Below are positions 35,509 through 47,887 of a DNA stretch of 64,000 nt, piece by piece; the stretch's first letter is position 1; each line of letters starts with the position of its first letter. Source of the DNA: Iris pallida (taxonomy: Eukaryota; Streptophyta; Magnoliopsida; Asparagales; Iridaceae); contig JANAVB010029819.1 in NCBI GenBank assembly GCA_029216955.1, positions 39,582,049 through 39,646,048 of the forward strand, read 5' to 3'. Position numbers and translations under genes: made by a program. A model generated the notes under the pieces. That model was not told the origin of the DNA and did no database searches. It saw only the letters and a list, made by a program, of their open reading frames with translations.

Positions 35509-35636
35509 AAGGACAAAGATTGGGTAAAGTTTAGAAGGTTACTATTAAATCCATAAAGCCATAAACATTAATATATATTACTATTTGTGTCTTTCATTAA
35601 TATAATATTGAAGTTTTTTTTTACTTGTAGAGATTC

Positions 35637-38160
35637 ACAAGCATATCAAAATGGAGCATGAAGGTTTGATAATACGATTCAAGCTAGTAAGGAAAATCCA
35701 GAAAAAAAATTCTAATGTCCTTGTTGCTATTGTTTAAGCCATCGATTCCACCATTTTGATACACTTTATGAGCACATAGTCATATTTGGGATGGATCCAA
35801 CATATGATAAATGGGTCTTTCATGGGGAAAGTTCTACTGCAACTAGAGATGAAGATTTAGAAATGCTTGAAGTATATTGAATGTTTAGGATGATATAAAG
35901 ATGTTTTTTTGATGTCAATGATAACAATACAGAACCTGCACATAAAAGAAGAGAGCCACCTTTTGCAAATCTTGTGGAGGATGTTAAACTCCTTTATATG
36001 GTGGCTCTACTTATATAAAGATGGCTGCAGTCATTGCCCTATACAAGTATAAAGCTAGATATAGTCTCACAGACAACGGTTTCAATGAACTTCTTGAGAT
36101 GCTAGGCAAATTTCTACCTCAAGACAACAAACTTACTTATTTATTATATTCAACAAAGAAGCTACTTAAGGAATTTGATTTAGGCTATGAGATGATACAT
36201 GCTTGTGTGAATAATTATTGTTTATTTAGAAAGGAAAAGGAGCATATGGAGACATGTCCAAAATGTGGGGCTTCATGATGGAAAGTTGATGCATGTACTA
36301 ATAAGATTGAAAATGGAGTCCCTACAAAGGTATTGAGGTACTTTCCTAATACCAAGATTTAGTAGAATGTTTAAATCACTTGAAAAGGTAGAACAATTAA
36401 TATGACATCACACTCACAAAAGTCAGGATGGAAAGATGCGACAACCTGTTGATTCAATGGCATGGAATAAGATCGATAGTAAGTGGCCTGATTTTGCATC
36501 AGATCAACGTAATCTTAGGCTTGGCATTTCATTTGATCGATTTAATCCTTTCAGTAATCGTAGTACTCAATATAGTTGTTGGCTTGTGATTTTGGTTGCT
36601 TGTAATCTGTCCCCATCCTTATGTATGTTAAAGAAAACTTGATGTTGACATTATTGATCCCTGGGCCTAAGCAACTAGGAAATGATATAGATGTCTACTT
36701 GGAGCCACTTATAGAATATTTGAAATATTTGTGGACAAATGTGAGTGTTTATGATGCATTCACTAAATCCACATTTAATTTGAAGGCTGTTTTAATGTGG
36801 ACAATAAATGACTTCCCAGCTTATGGAAATTTATCTAGATATTCTAAAGGGTAGAGCAGCTTGTTCGGTATGTGGAATTGAGACATCTTCAAGAAGATTG
36901 GCTAATTGTAAGAAGCATGTATACATAGACCATAGATGGCTTCTTGCGCACAATCATCCATTTAGATTAAAAAAGTCATGGTTTGATGGAAACGAAGAAC
37001 ATAGAGGGAAGCCTAAAGAGGTTCAGAATTTTTTAATGTGGTAAAGAAGTATGTAAGTGATTGGGGGAAACCAAAGAATGAAGATAACAACCATGTCAAT
37101 AATTGTGGAAAACTAGCAAAAAAGGGAAGAAAGAGAAGAGGAGGAAGAAGAAGCAACAACAACTGAACATTGATTCAATATGGCCTTGGAAGATAAAAAA
37201 ATTTTCTTTGAGTTACCTTATTTGGAGGTACTATCATTAACTCTCTCACTCTCTCTTTCTATCCTTTTTTAATATAAAATCTATTTTAGTTATAAATTTA
37301 GTACAACTTCTTTATTTGATGTTTCAGTTTACTTTTGCGACACAATTTAGATGTGATGCACATTGAGAAGAACATTTGTGAGAGCATTATTTGCACAATA
37401 ATAAATATAAAGGGGAAAACAAAGGATGGACAGAATTCTCGTAAAGATATGGAAGAAATGGGCATAAGGAGAGAACTACATGCTAAAAAATAGGGGGAAA
37501 TTTCAATGGACAACAGGGTCTTACAATTTATCAAAATTGGAGAAGCAATTATTTTGCAAGAGGCTTGCAAATTTACGATTGCCTGATGGTTACAGTTACA
37601 ACATTTCAAATCATGTGTCATTGCAGGATTCTAAGATTTTAAACCTCAAGTCCCAATCACATTCTACTCCAACAAGTCTTGTTGGTAGCATTAAGAGGAC
37701 TTCTGCCAAAGGATACGAGAACTGCAATATTTTGACTATGTTCATTTTTAATGAATTATGCCAAGAGTGATTGATAAAAACAGATTGGAACAACTAGATG
37801 TTGAAGTTGCAGAAACTTTCTGCTTATTAGAAAGATTTTTTCCTCCATCATTTTTTGATGTAATGGTGCATCTCACGATTCATCTTGCACGAAAACCTTG
37901 AATTTGTGGGCCAGTACAATTTATTGGATGTACCCTTTTGAGAGGTAATACATTGTATTTTAAATTTATAAACTTATAAATTATTCTATACTATTCTAAT
38001 ATTAGTTTTATTTAGATTTATGAAGGTTCTAAAAGGATATGTTAGAAATCGTTCACGGCCTGAAGGTATAGCAGAAAGGTATCTTGCTGAAGAGTGCTCA
38101 AGTTTTTGTGGCGGATACATAAAGCAAGCTGCTCAAGTTCTATGTTGTGATACCTTTTAT
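35637..38160 (+). pseudogene. TNP2-like CACTA transposase, multiply broken
   Basis: The transposase would bind the element ends and cut and join DNA. N-terminal transposase-associated domain (about 35717-35840): CPCCYC then DTLYEHIVIFGMDP and WVFHGE. TNP2 begins at 36021-36278 (NELLEMLGKFLPQDN, EMIHACVNNYCLFR, CPKCGAS), ending at a TGA. The core continues at 36621-37044 with LLIPGPKQLGNDIDVYLEPL, MWTINDFPAYGNLS and KHVYIDHRWL. A further part (37330-37930) includes GYSYNISNHVSLQD and NILTMFIFNELC. The last part (38020-38110) has MKVLKGYVRNRSRPEG and RYLAEECSSF. Gaps between blocks may be introns or decay; GT/AG-like borders occur near 37230-37320. Many stops and frame changes rule out function. 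Confidence 0.85.
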
Positions 38161-38670
38161 TTTAAAAATTCTTGCTAGAAATTTTGGTTTGGCTATTTGT
38201 GTCATTTGATACATTCTTGCTGGATTGAACAATAGGTACGATCATTCCAACTGCTGGTTTGAAATATCCAACTGATTTATGTGTTTCCACCTTACTAGGA
38301 GGAAAATTCCTACTAATAGATACAAACTATGACAGCTGCACTTTGATATGAGGCATGTTAGTAAAAAAAAAATCAAGCTATTGGGACACAAGTACTTGTA
38401 TGTTCCTTTATCGATACAATTGTTTGGTTGTATAGAACTTAAGCCATAGATCACTAAATTATCAGACATGATTTTTTTTTCTCTTGTCACTCATCTATTT
38501 TTTTTAGCATGACTAATCCTCTTTTATGTTTTTTGCAGTAATTTAATTTTTTGAGCACCACAGGTCATTTTAGAAAGGTCTGTTCAAAAATTTGTGAACA
38601 TGTTGGGATCCGGTGAAGTAAGCTCTATTTATCTTTATAATATGTTTTTAATAATATATTGGTGTAGAAA

Positions 38671-39790
38671 TTGGAGTTCTTATTACTTGCTTATTTTATA
38701 AAGTCATCTAAAGAAGGTGGAAAAAGAGGAGTGACACAAAATTTAGTTGCCAATGCTAGAACCATGCAAAGAGGAAATGAAGGTGTAAGAATATCATACG
38801 AAGACTCTAACTCTCCATCTAACATGTCATCTTATATACCAAGTAACCAAAATCAATCAAATTTTAATGAGCCTGAAAAGAAGAATACCCAGGGTAAGTG
38901 TAAAATGGATCATATTCGCAAGAGAAAAAAATCCCATTCCTTTCGATTTCAATGATAGAGGACAACCAATTCGAGATACTATAGCTGAATTTGCTAGTTT
39001 TTTGGGCTCGACGGCAAGAGATTTAGTACCAGTGACAATGGAGAATTGGACGGATCTTTCTGATGATTTTAAACATCAAATATGGGAATACATCATGGTA
39101 ATATTTATACATCATACTTATAATTAATCATAAGATGATTTTTATTGAATGCTATGCTTTTTCTTACAGCAAAATATATACTTGATGATTGCCACAAGAC
39201 ATACATTCCAAAAGTTGGGAAAGCATTGGCGTGATCATAAATCTAATTTGATGAAAGAGGTGATGGAGCAAGCAAAAGTTGTAGGTTTACCATGAGCACT
39301 CACGCTCCTCAAACCTAACAATATATTAGTGTTTAAAGATTGGAAGGCTTTTGTAATCAAGAGAAGTACTCCATAATTTAAGTTAAGTACTGCTAGTTTT
39401 ATTCCTCTCATTTTTGGCTCTAAATGTGCTATTGCCATGTAATGTATATATTTCATATGGGAATCTAGGAAAGAAGTGAAAGATTTAAGAAGATGCAAAA
39501 AAGTCAAACTTTGTTGCATACATCTAGTCATAAGGGATATGCTCGTCTAGAGGATAAAATGGTAACTAAGTGACATGCATATGCTTGTTACCTAAAACCA
39601 TGTTTTATTAACTTAGTCATTTATTAGGCTTAGTTGATTTCCACTCATCCTTTATTACATAAAATTTATCTTATAGCGTCAACAAAGTGATCAACCTGAT
39701 TCCGTAGAAAGAGTTGATGTATGGATCAAGGGACATCAAAGGAAAACGAGTGAATTGAGTGAAGCGGCTAAGAGAATTTTGGTAAGTGCT
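38671..39790 (+). pseudogene. Second CACTA gene, Ptta/En-Spm (TNPA-like) domain
   Basis: 38671-38955 is a 94-codon frame with a polar, low-complexity linker. In the next frame (38867-39127) comes IPFDFNDRGQPIRDTIAEFA followed by FLGSTARDLVPVTMENWTDL and DDFKHQIWEYIM, the pattern of the plant En/Spm Ptta-type domain that binds subterminal repeats. More of the domain follows out of frame: TYIPKVGKALA near 39200, SHKGYARLEDKM near 39520, and a final block (QRQQSDQPDSVERVDVWIKG) at 39670-39780. Intron-like GTAAG/TTACAG borders separate pieces. Broken frames and an early TGA near 39294 make it a pseudogene. Confidence 0.75.
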
Positions 39791-41099
39791 TGTTATTTAT
39801 TTTCAACTCTTTGTTCTATTTTACACATAGACCATTCTTCTATTATGTGTCTGGCATATTTGATGATCATTCTAAGCTGATGTATCTTACCTTATTGTCA
39901 CGACCCGCACCCTGATTAGGGGCATGAGAAGTGGGTACGTCCAGCCTACGCCGCAGCATCGGGTAGAACGCTGTCTAGGTCATCTAGAAATACTACAACT
40001 AAACAGATAAAGGTACCTGTACAGTATATACACTCCGAATAGAGGTGACATAGCAATACAGTCTCAATCACAAATGTAAAACTAAGGTAGATAGCATGGA
40101 AAGGAAATATGATAGATGAAGCAGGAAATAAGTTCGAGATCCACACAAGTCCAAAACTAAACATAACATCACAAAATATAATATAATACTACAGTCTGAA
40201 AAGTACTAGCTGGCTCGCAGGCCAGACAAACCTAACTAAACTACACTACTCAGGGTGAGCAAAGTCTAGTGGCTCTACTAACAAGCCACGTCCAAGTCTA
40301 CTCCATCTAACTCGTCCCCATAATAGGTCGGGCAATCAGCCTCTGAATCATCTATAAATTTTGTCAACATATCCTGTCAGGATGGAACGAGTACAATCTA
40401 CTAACAACAGTTCACAAGATATGACAAAAGCTATAAGACAGTAAATAGAGAGTATATACAAGAAATCATGGAATGTACATGTGAGTATCATGGCAAGGTA
40501 AGCTGTAAATCTAGAGCTAGAGCAAGGCAAGTAAACTGATCATGGCATGTACAAGAATCAAGAGTCATATATCTAGGTGTGTGAGTACTAGTTTCAACAT
40601 GTGGCCGGCTTGGGTCTGTACAAGGTCTACTGGCCTGGTTAATCATACGTGGAGTGTATGATTAACACTCACAAGGTCTACAAGAATAACAAGGTGGATA
40701 ATAACCACTTGTCTACACTAGTGCTCCCCGTCCCCGACTGGTAGGGTGGATCCAAGCAAGACACGTTACGACACGGGATTCTACGAGAAGGGAGCAAGTC
40801 TCCTCGAGAATCGGTGTCCATATACTGCACAAGAACTACAAGGGAGCTTGCACAAGATATACCAAGATAACGAGGAATAACATCTCATGTCGGGATCCAT
40901 GAATACCAATCCGTGTGACCAATGTGTCGAGAACAAGCATATCTACACTAATTACATGAATTATAACAATCATCGTAAATTAGAAAAGTGTCAGAGAATG
41001 TACTCGCCTGTGGTCCTGAGCTGATAAGGTGAACAGACGCTCAGAGTAATCACAGACCTAAAGATGATATACTACAAGTCAAAACATGGTTTAATAATG

Positions 41100-41580
41100 A
41101 AAGAAAAGCTAATCTAATCATGATATGCAAGTCTAAGTCAAAACTAGGTCAAACTAAGTCACACCAAGCTAAACTAGGTCACACTAGGACAACCAAGGTC
41201 AAACAAGGTCACAGGAAGTCAATCCAAGTCAAACTAGGTCTCACTGAGTCATACTAAGTCTTGTCAAGTCAATCTAGGTCAAATCAAGTTAATCAAGTCA
41301 AACTAAGTCGAAAGTCAACTCTAGGTCATACCAGTCGCAGGTCAAAAAAGTCGAAGAAAGCAAACGGGGTCAAGAGTTAGCCTACAATTGACTTTTGGTC
41401 AACTTGTCAACTCTGGTCAACTCTAGGTCAACTCTAGGTCAACCTGGTCAAATGTTGACCAACAGTTGACTTTTGGTCAACCGTTCAAGTCTAATGGAAT
41501 TGGAACTAAATTGGGTAAGTGTTGACCCATAGTTAACTTTTGGTCTAAAAAGTCAACCGTGGTCAACCAAGATCAATACT
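41100..41580. promoter_or_regulatory. Dense array of GTCAA / TTGAC (W-box-like) motifs
   Basis: Degenerate units such as AAGTCAAACTAGGTCA repeat across 480 bp. I count about twenty GTCAA on the plus strand and several TTGAC. TTGAC[CT] is the core of the W-box bound by WRKY factors. The related LTR at 33050-33130 carries the same kind of repeat. Whether it acts as a promoter or is only a decayed simple repeat is unknown. Confidence 0.65.
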
Positions 41581-41639
41581 AGATCTAGATGACTATTTCT
41601 AATCATTACCAACCCTTACAACCCATATCCGATTCATTC

Positions 41640-41960
41640 TCAAACTCTATTCTTCTCCTTCTTATTCTCCTTCCCTTTCCCTCCTATTCTCCTCCCATTC
41701 TCCTTCCCATTCTCCTCCTCATTCTCCTTCCCATATTCCTCCTCATTCTCCTTTCCATTCTCCTCCTCATTCTCCTCCTCATTTCCTCCTCATTCTCCCC
41801 CATTCTCCTCCTCATTTCTCCTCATTCTCCTCCTCATTCTCCTTCCATTCTCCTCCTCATTTCCTTTCCATTCTCCTTTTCATTCTCCTCCTTATTCTCC
41901 TCTCATTCTCCTTCCCATTCTCTCATCATTCTCCTTCCCATTCTCCTCATCATTCCTGCT
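41640..41960. repeat. Pyrimidine microsatellite, (TTCTCCTCCTCA)n-like
   Basis: Imperfect TTCTCCTCCTCATTCTCC repeats. The 171-codon plus-strand frame across it (Leu/Ile/Pro/Ser-rich) is a by-product of the repeat. Confidence 0.9.
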
Positions 41961-42038
41961 ACTGCTGCTCCTGCTAGTGTTATTGCTGCTGCTGTGGCAT
42001 ATCTCTTCATCTTCTTCTACTTTTCATCCTACTTCCTC

Positions 42039-42039
<1 letters not shown>

Positions 42040-42077
<38 letters not shown>

Positions 42078-42163
42078 ATAATATATACAACTACACATAT
42101 ATAATATATTATATATATATATTATAATTATATATATATATATATATAATATATATATTAGAC

Positions 42164-42234
<71 letters not shown>

Positions 42235-42257
42235 ATATATATATATAGACGTGTGTG

Positions 42258-42292
<35 letters not shown>

Positions 42293-42353
42293 TATATATA
42301 TTATATATATATATATATATAATATATATATATAATAATATAAATTATATATA

Positions 42354-42400
<47 letters not shown>

Positions 42401-42440
42401 GGCACATACACACTCAAAACACACACACACACCCTCTCAC
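42040..42440. repeat. (CT)n, (TA)n and (CA)n microsatellite tract
   Basis: CTCTCTCT runs into TATATA with interspersed GACGTGTGTG, then ACACACAC. Minus-strand Tyr/Ile-rich frames here are artefacts of the repeat. Confidence 0.95.
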
Positions 42441-43437
42441 AAGCACACACACTCGTGAAAATACACATAGGGACACAAAATAATATATATATAGGGACAC
42501 ACAAGAACAATATCTAAATCTGAAATTAAAATAAGAATAATCAATCACACAATATTAACCACATGGTGTGTCCAAAATTGGGGGTTTCCCACATGGACAC
42601 AAAGCACAACACGAAGGACACTCCTATGACCTCCAAATGGACACGAAATGGACACAAATGGAGATACAACCATGGGGGTCATTCCTACGGGTTCAAAATA
42701 TTCTTATATGCATGTAAGGGTGGATTAGAGGAGAGATTATACCTTCCGGGAGAGAGATTCAAATGAAAAAGCCTTCCGACTCGACACCGACACGTAGAGA
42801 TTTCAAAAAGACACGAACGAGCTCCGAATCCTCCCAAACTTGGCTATCTCCTTCCTTTCATGGAGTAGAAGAGAAAAGAAGAATATTTGGTGGAAGAAAT
42901 GGTGGATTTGGAGATGAAATCAATAGAGTTGCTCTCTAAAAATTTGGAGAAGAACAAGAGAGAGAAAGTTGTAGATAGAAATGAAATGGAGAAAGAGAGG
43001 TTGCTTTGGAATGAAGCAAAGGAGAGGGGGTGCTCCATACATGGCCGGCCATATTTTAGAGGGTTGGGGGCATTTGGCAATTTACCAAAATGCCCTCCAA
43101 GTCAAAGAAATGAGTGGTTTGAGTTGGGGTCAAAATGGTAACTTGAAAACTCCTAATTTCAAGTTCTAAATCTAATTTTAATTCCTAATCCCACTAAAAT
43201 CAAATGGGATTAGTCAAATATAAATATCTGATTTAGTCATGACAAGTTGGTCGGTTCCAGTTGGATCCCGATTAGAGTCTAAGCTACCCGGGTCCCCGGT
43301 ACAAGTCGGAATGAGCTGAAATTCGAACCCGACTCAAATAACCCCAAAACAATATCATAATTAATAAAATAAATTTCAAAAATATTCAAAAGTACAAAAT
43401 GACAAAATAATCCCGTTCCTAAAAACTGGGGATGACA

Positions 43438-44333
43438 AATCTATCCACCTTAAAAAATTTGTCCTCGAAATTAAAACAAGGCAATCACATAAAAACACAC
43501 GCAGAAAACAATCCCTCTCGAATACTTCCAAAGAAAAAAATTTCAGCAAAATAAAAATCTCTTAAGACACAACAACACTTGCAAATAAAAACTGTTACGT
43601 GTCCGACACGGACACGAAACCATCCCAAAATCTCACCTATCAAAAGCCAAATCAACAATCACCAATGCAAAATATCAAAATAAATCAAAGAGGTCCAATG
43701 ACCAAAATACCCTTGGGCCAGAAATGATACTGAAAATATCCTAATCACATGGTTAGGCTCTAGGTCAAACAGTCTCTAAGGTTTCACTAGCAAATCATTA
43801 AAATCACAAATCATGGCTTAAAATTTAAAATGATTTAAAATCTCAAAAATCAAAGCATGAATTAAATGACTAAGATTATAAAATTTAAAATTACTCTTAA
43901 ATAGAAACTGGGTGCTATAAGTCTATCCACCTTAAAAAATCATCCTTAAAATTTTAAAACAAGTAAACACAAAAAATTATGCAATCGATAATCGTATGCG
44001 TCTGTCCAATCATCATGATACAGAATCTCCGTCATGCTAGTGAGCAAGGCTACGATAATCACAGAGTCCTTGACTAAGGTACATACCTCTAGAATTATGG
44101 TATTTAAAATTTTCGTATTGCCGCTAGCTTGGCAGTAAAAATCTTAAATTCCCACACCCGAAAATACGTCCATAGTCCGACTATATGTCCTCACTCTGCT
44201 AGCTAGCATGACCCTAGAGGATTCTAAAATCTCATAATCGAGGCGACCTAGCCCATACAATTTATCTCAGAAGAATATCACATCACAAGGACAAAATTTC
44301 ATCCAACGATCAAGGAACAGATAGAATCGAAGT
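43438..44333 (-). other. Internal 3' non-coding region with two polypurine-tract/LTR-start signatures
   Basis: No coding potential. Plus-strand TCTATCCACCTTAAAAAAT occurs at 43440 (next to the LTR) and again near 43921, where the adjoining AAACTGGGTGCTATA resembles the LTR border AAACTGGGGATGACA. This suggests a remnant of a second LTR start inside the element. Confidence 0.6.
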
Positions 44334-44617
44334 TCAAGACAGTTTATAAGGAAGCAAATACGGAAATGAGATCGAAAGATTGGAACCTGCTATCTGCTCT
44401 GCTACTGCCTGAGTGGGCTCAACTGTCATGGCGAAAGCTCGCCCCTGCTGGCCTCCTCTAGCCTGCTGCACTCCGTCCTGGCCTGCCTGTCTGGCTGCAC
44501 GAGCAGCACAGTTCTTCACCTGAGGGTCTGGAGCTCCACAGAATAAACAAACTCCCTGCTTCATCCTACAAACCTCCCGGGTGTGCCCCATCTTCTTGCA
44601 GAAAGCACACTGGACGG
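44334..44617 (-). pseudogene. Gag C-terminal part with zinc knuckles (left of insertion)
   Basis: On the minus strand, from the insertion point leftward: CAFCKKMGHTREVC, an intact CX2CX4HX4C knuckle, then CLFCGAPDPQVKNC, where Pro replaces His. A Gln/Gly/Ala-rich stretch and FAMTVEPTQAVAEQIAGS follow; the latter resembles the gag-protease junction of plant gypsy elements. The frame ends at 44334 with no protease or RT. The rest of gag lies right of the inserted element (62574-63236). Zinc knuckles bind the packaged RNA. Confidence 0.8.
44613..44617. repeat. Target site duplication GACGG, left copy
   Basis: GACGG directly precedes LTR start TGTAGCCCC; an identical GACGG follows the last LTR at 62569-62573. 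Confidence 0.9.
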
Positions 44618-47600
44618 TGTAGCCCCTTCTCGAAATGTAGAAATATTTTATTATTTGAATGGTTATTTTTATATTTTATTTTATTTTCCTTTACTTATTG
44701 AATTACCTTTATACACTAGACATTTAGTTTCATATATGTTGTTGTAATGATAATAAAGGGAGTCCTTTGCAAAAAGAACTTGTAACAGGGACCTTAGAAA
44801 AGTTCTTAATTTTTATGCAAAAAACAAACTGAACCCTGGTATATTTCGAACACAGGGCTAGCACTCTCATCAATCGATGAAATTCAGATTTTTTAAATTT
44901 GATACTACTAGATCTCCTTTAAACCAAATCCCCTGCTTACTAACCAACAGGGATATATTATGCCAAGATTCAATTCTTTCCCTTATCTAAAATCCCGGCC
45001 AACCTAAGCAATATAGACAGGGATTGGTCGAGCCTACTCCTGGGAGAATTCAGGAGCAAATCGGATTAAAACCCATAGATAAGCCCAAATCAGTTTAAAT
45101 CAAACTTCCTATCTACAGATAAAACCTATATATATATATATGTATAGATGCAAGGGAGGAGCCGACCTCTACAACCTATATTTCTCTGGCCGTGGAAAAC
45201 TGGGATTGGAAGAGACTACTCGAAGAACAGAGGAAGCTTGGAGTATTGTTTCACCATACGAGTAAGTTTTACTATCTTTGGAATTCAATATCCTAAACAT
45301 AGTTAAGGTTGTTAGCAATGCCTGCAAATCAATATAAGAATAATAGTAAGGGGTCAAAACCTGAAGATCATAGGCCAAGGGAGTAGTAGGACCATGGGAA
45401 AAGCTTTTATTGGGTCATTACACCAAATAGGTTGAACATCTAGACTTTGTACAACCAGAGCAGGCACTCTGCCTACAGACCAAGGAGCCTGCACATAGGC
45501 TAGGACTACTCCTATAGGTTTGAGCATACAGGATAGGGTGAAGCACTTTAGGCTTTGCCATAAAACCTGAAACGAAGTACATCAAGCCCTCATAAATTTC
45601 CCTTGCATTTAATTCCTTAGACATGGATAGGTCTCTGTTGGTGGTAACAACAGATGTCACACAAACCACAAGTTTCAGTACATATCATGTCTATTCAAGG
45701 ATATGTAGAGCAGGGGACACATGGAAGTATGCATAGGTTTCATAGCATAAGGTCAAGGCCATCTGGATAATAGGACACTGGTATTATGGTTCATTCTTGG
45801 TATCTGTTGCAGTTAAGCACTAGTTGAAGCATCAAGGATACTAAGAGGGATCCTAAGCTAACTCGGATACATAACCTGAGTATCAGATATAGCCGGGTCC
45901 CCTAGAATATCAGGAATATCCATAGGTAGTCATCTATGCACATACGCAAGGTTGGGTGTAGGGGTAGTAGCAGTAACCTGGGTTAACCAGGAGTAGGTTG
46001 CAAGCAAGTACCACTAGCACAATGCAGGAAGGGATCCTGAGATAGTAGGAGATACATGGGTATCCCACATACCTGGATATTCATGGCATCCTATACAACT
46101 GACAATTAAGAATCCCCTCCTTGCTGTCATGATCATAGACACTAAAACCTTGGATTGAGATTCCTGACACCACAACTCATTTTGGTATGCCAAGGACCGA
46201 TCCTGGGATACTGTTCTGGTATAGACAGTGTTCCCATGGGATGAAGGTTATAGGCAAGTTGGGTAGGACCTGGATACTGTGGAGTATCAGGAACCTGGCA
46301 TGCCAACAAGACACCAGGTTGAACCTTAATATGTTAAGTTTTGATGTGGGATAGGAAGAACAGACCTGAAGCATTCAAACCAACTGATGACTGATTTCAT
46401 ACTCTGAAATCAGTCAACCACACAGGTAGGGACTGTAGGCTGTCTTCTACCTACATTACCTGGATGATCTGTTGAACTAAGCCCTGCACCAGCTCAGGAA
46501 CTGTTAGAAAGGTTTGGGGTCTTGTATTCATTAATATTGTTGACAGGAAACCAAGTTTCCCTGTATCAGTAACTAAAGTCTGGAACACAAGTCTAGGTGT
46601 AAAGCCAGGTAGAGGGTTGAGATTTACATTATGGGGGCTGGATTTCTACAGAAGGTTGGGCATTCAAAATGGAATTATAGTTTGACCTGTATAATTGTTG
46701 AAAGAAAAAAAAAGGGAAATTAGGATAAAGTAGACCTTGTGAACTTTAGACTATGAGTTAACACTTGTAAGTTATAAAGGGTAATCGGTTAGACACTAAA
46801 CCATTAAAGCAAATTGTAGATAGAATACCAACTTCCCATGTTGACTTATATCTGGACTCTGTGATTCTTAAAATAGGGTTATTGGATCTCAATTTGGACT
46901 CTGACCAGTGCCAGCAGCCGGGACGCCAGGCGAGTACAGTTTATTGTCTGCATTTCGATATTGATCTTTACTATATTTCATTGATTAGTCATTGGTTATG
47001 TGATTTTTATACTCTATTATAAATTGTTGAGTCGGAAATGAGAAGTACCAAAGATGTGTGATCCGACCGTAGACATTGTAGATATCGTAGACATTGTAGA
47101 TATCGTAGACATTGTAGATATTGTAGACATTGTAGATATCGTAGACATTGTAGATATCGTAGACATTGTAGATGTTGTAGACATTGTAGATATTGTAAAC
47201 ATTGTAGATATCGTAGACATTGTAGATATTGTAGACATTGTAGATATTGTAGACATTGTAGATATTGTAGACATTGTAGATATTGTAGACATTGTAGATC
47301 TCGTAGACATTGTTTATTTATGCAGTAGACATCGTAGACAGTGTTTATATTCTGCAAGTAGATATCGTAGACCGTGCGGTGTAGCACCCCAGACCGATCA
47401 CATGTCAAAGGTACTTCTACCGGTGGAAAGTATATTGGTCTATTTTTACTATTGATTTTCTCACGGCTTTACTGTTATTTTCAAAACTCATGATTGATGT
47501 CTAACCTTTGTCTTATAGTCATTTTCTTTATTTGAAATTTCATTCAGTGAATTGTGCTCGTTCCATTCCTGACTGAAAACCAACATTTTCAGGTTAGCCG

Positions 47601-47887
47601 TGGATTCACTTAGCTTGGGGAGTGACGGGAATACTTGCAGACAAAGGCCTAGAGACTAGCTAGATAGTTGAGTTATAGTCATTCATTGAATTGTATAAGT
47701 TTATATTCTTCTACAAATGTAAAACTTGTGATTATTGTAAGTTAAATTAGTTTCTGTGAATGAGTATTGAATTATTTGTGATTCTGATCTTCATGGCCGT
47801 GACATCGTTCTACCGCCGACACTGCGGCATAGGCTGGCTTGGACACGTCTCGTATCCGTTTAAAAAAAAAGGGTGCGGGTCGTGACA
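44618..47887 (+). repeat. LTR copy 1, 3270 bp
   Basis: Non-coding apart from chance frames. It contains the 18-bp minisatellite (47069-47311) and the hairpin CTACCGCCG...CGGCATAG (47810-47832), and ends CGGGTCGTGACA. Confidence 0.92.
47069..47311. repeat. Minisatellite of 9/18-bp units, LTR copy 1
   Basis: GTAGACATT alternates with GTAGATATY across 243 bp, about 27 nine-base units. Because the period is a multiple of three, frames stay open on both strands, giving Val-Asp-Ile repeats on plus and Ser-Thr-Ile-Ser-Thr-Met repeats on minus. I do not regard these as proteins. Confidence 0.95.

Larger units (their letters stand above)
34288..35520 (-). mobile_element. SIRE-like Copia internal 3' region with env-like ORF
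   Basis: Sequence directly upstream, in the element's sense, of the 3' LTR. SIRE elements carry an additional envelope-like ORF at this place. No integrase or reverse transcriptase remains. The right edge, near 35520-35560, passes into CACTA sequence without an LTR, so the element is truncated there. Confidence 0.7.
35560..39890 (+). mobile_element. Decayed CACTA (En/Spm) DNA transposon
   Basis: Domains in the usual CACTA order: transposase-associated domain, TNP2-type transposase, then a second gene of the Ptta/En-Spm type. All are on the plus strand and broken. I did not find the CACTA terminal inverted repeats. The left end abuts the truncated Copia element, and the right end is interrupted by the LTR at 39896. 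Confidence 0.85.
39896..43437 (-). repeat. 3' LTR of the gag-only element, 3542 bp
   Basis: Plus-strand start TGTCACGACCCGCACC and end GGGGATGACA; on the minus strand it begins TGTCATCCCC after the polypurine tract AAGGTGGATAGATT. The left part matches 63429-64000. It contains the U5 hairpin (39946-39966), a W-box-like array (41100-41580), a CTCCTCATT microsatellite (41640-41960) and a long (TA)n tract (42055-42395). ORFs within it are low-complexity shadows. Confidence 0.9.

Noticed and set aside
41589..42104. 171-codon Leu/Ile/Pro/Ser-rich frame resembling a membrane protein
   Set aside because: It is the translation of a CTCCTCATT microsatellite followed by (CT)n and (TA)n.
42887..43141. 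84-codon charged frame (Glu/Lys-rich) in the leftward LTR
   Set aside because: It lies within an LTR on the strand opposite to the element, is rich in GAA/GAG simple sequence and has no domain.
47069..47311. CRISPR-like regular array
   Set aside because: Units are contiguous 9/18-bp repeats without spacers, in a plant LTR.
47054..47455. 133-codon frame of Val-Asp-Ile repeats, with matching repeat frames on minus at 47007-47408, 54313-54700 and 61691-61993
   Set aside because: The 9-bp minisatellite keeps all frames open on both strands; composition follows the repeat and there is no codon signal of selection.
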